Below, in pieces: positions 5,641-5,675 of a stretch of DNA of 5,675 bases. This stretch comes from Bryobacterales bacterium. Lineage in GTDB: Bacteria; Acidobacteriota; Terriglobia; Bryobacterales; Bryobacteraceae. The notes below the pieces were generated by a model. It saw nothing but the letters and a program-made list of their open reading frames with translations, was not told the DNA's origin and searched no databases. The stretch spans positions 1 to 5,675 of the forward strand of contig SHUN01000238.1 of the NCBI GenBank assembly GCA_009697495.1, in the 5' to 3' direction. A program made the position numbers and the translations under genes. The stretch's first letter is position 1; each line of letters opens with the position of its first letter.

Positions 5641-5675
5641 CTTCGGATAGAGGGGCAGCGACATCATCATCCACG

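Noticed and set aside
5569..5675. Start of a plus-strand gene (ATG at 5569) or end of a minus-strand gene (TAA at 5545-5547) running off the edge
   Set aside because: Both frames are open for only about 35-43 codons, overlap the direct repeats and the GC palindrome, and show no recognisable motif.
1..5675. CRISPR array, tRNA or rRNA genes, or an undescribed defence-type system
   Set aside because: No regularly spaced repeats, tRNA-like clover-leaf sequence or rRNA signature was seen. The coding content is fully explained by the isc operon.

Overview
The window holds one nearly complete housekeeping iron-sulfur cluster assembly (isc) operon. It reads leftwards on the minus strand in the order regulator - iscS - iscU - iscA - hscB - hscA - iscX, and the left edge of the window cuts iscX. 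Every key active-site or ligand residue of the biosynthetic proteins is present, so the operon looks intact. Spacing is tight: 10, 18, 7, 1 and 9 bp, then a 4-base ATGA overlap. This fits a single transcript with translational coupling. The canonical fdx (ferredoxin) gene that usually lies between hscA and iscX is absent from that position.

The genes work together as follows. IscS (PLP cysteine desulfurase) takes sulfur from cysteine. IscU is the scaffold on which the cluster is built. HscA (Hsp70) and HscB (J-protein) release the cluster from IscU through its LPPVK motif. IscA is an A-type carrier and IscX a small modulator of the desulfurase. The first gene encodes an Rrf2-family repressor that probably carries an Fe-S cluster. 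Two sites resembling IscR type 1 operators (GAC-N7-GTC) lie upstream of it, which suggests autoregulation by Fe-S status. Its predicted ligands (Asp9, Cys92, Cys100, Cys106) resemble NsrR or SUF-regulator members more than E. coli IscR.

The right-hand part (about 5060-5675) has no long gene. From left to right it holds the regulator's promoter and operators, a doubtful 45-codon ORF, and a short ORF whose first ~23 residues look like the start of an exopolysaccharide/PEP-CTERM-type sugar transferase. That homology-like stretch stops abruptly at two 17-bp direct repeats of the kind found at ends of IS21-like elements. This edge looks like accessory or rearranged DNA next to a conserved operon.

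The organism is a GC-rich Gram-negative-type bacterium. The isc gene order is typical of Proteobacteria. The regulator type, the N-terminally extended IscA and the sugar-transferase-like N-terminus make an acidobacterium (Solibacter-like) a reasonable guess, but this is inference only. I found no novel system. The points most worth a second look are the regulator and its operators, the missing fdx, and the disrupted right flank.
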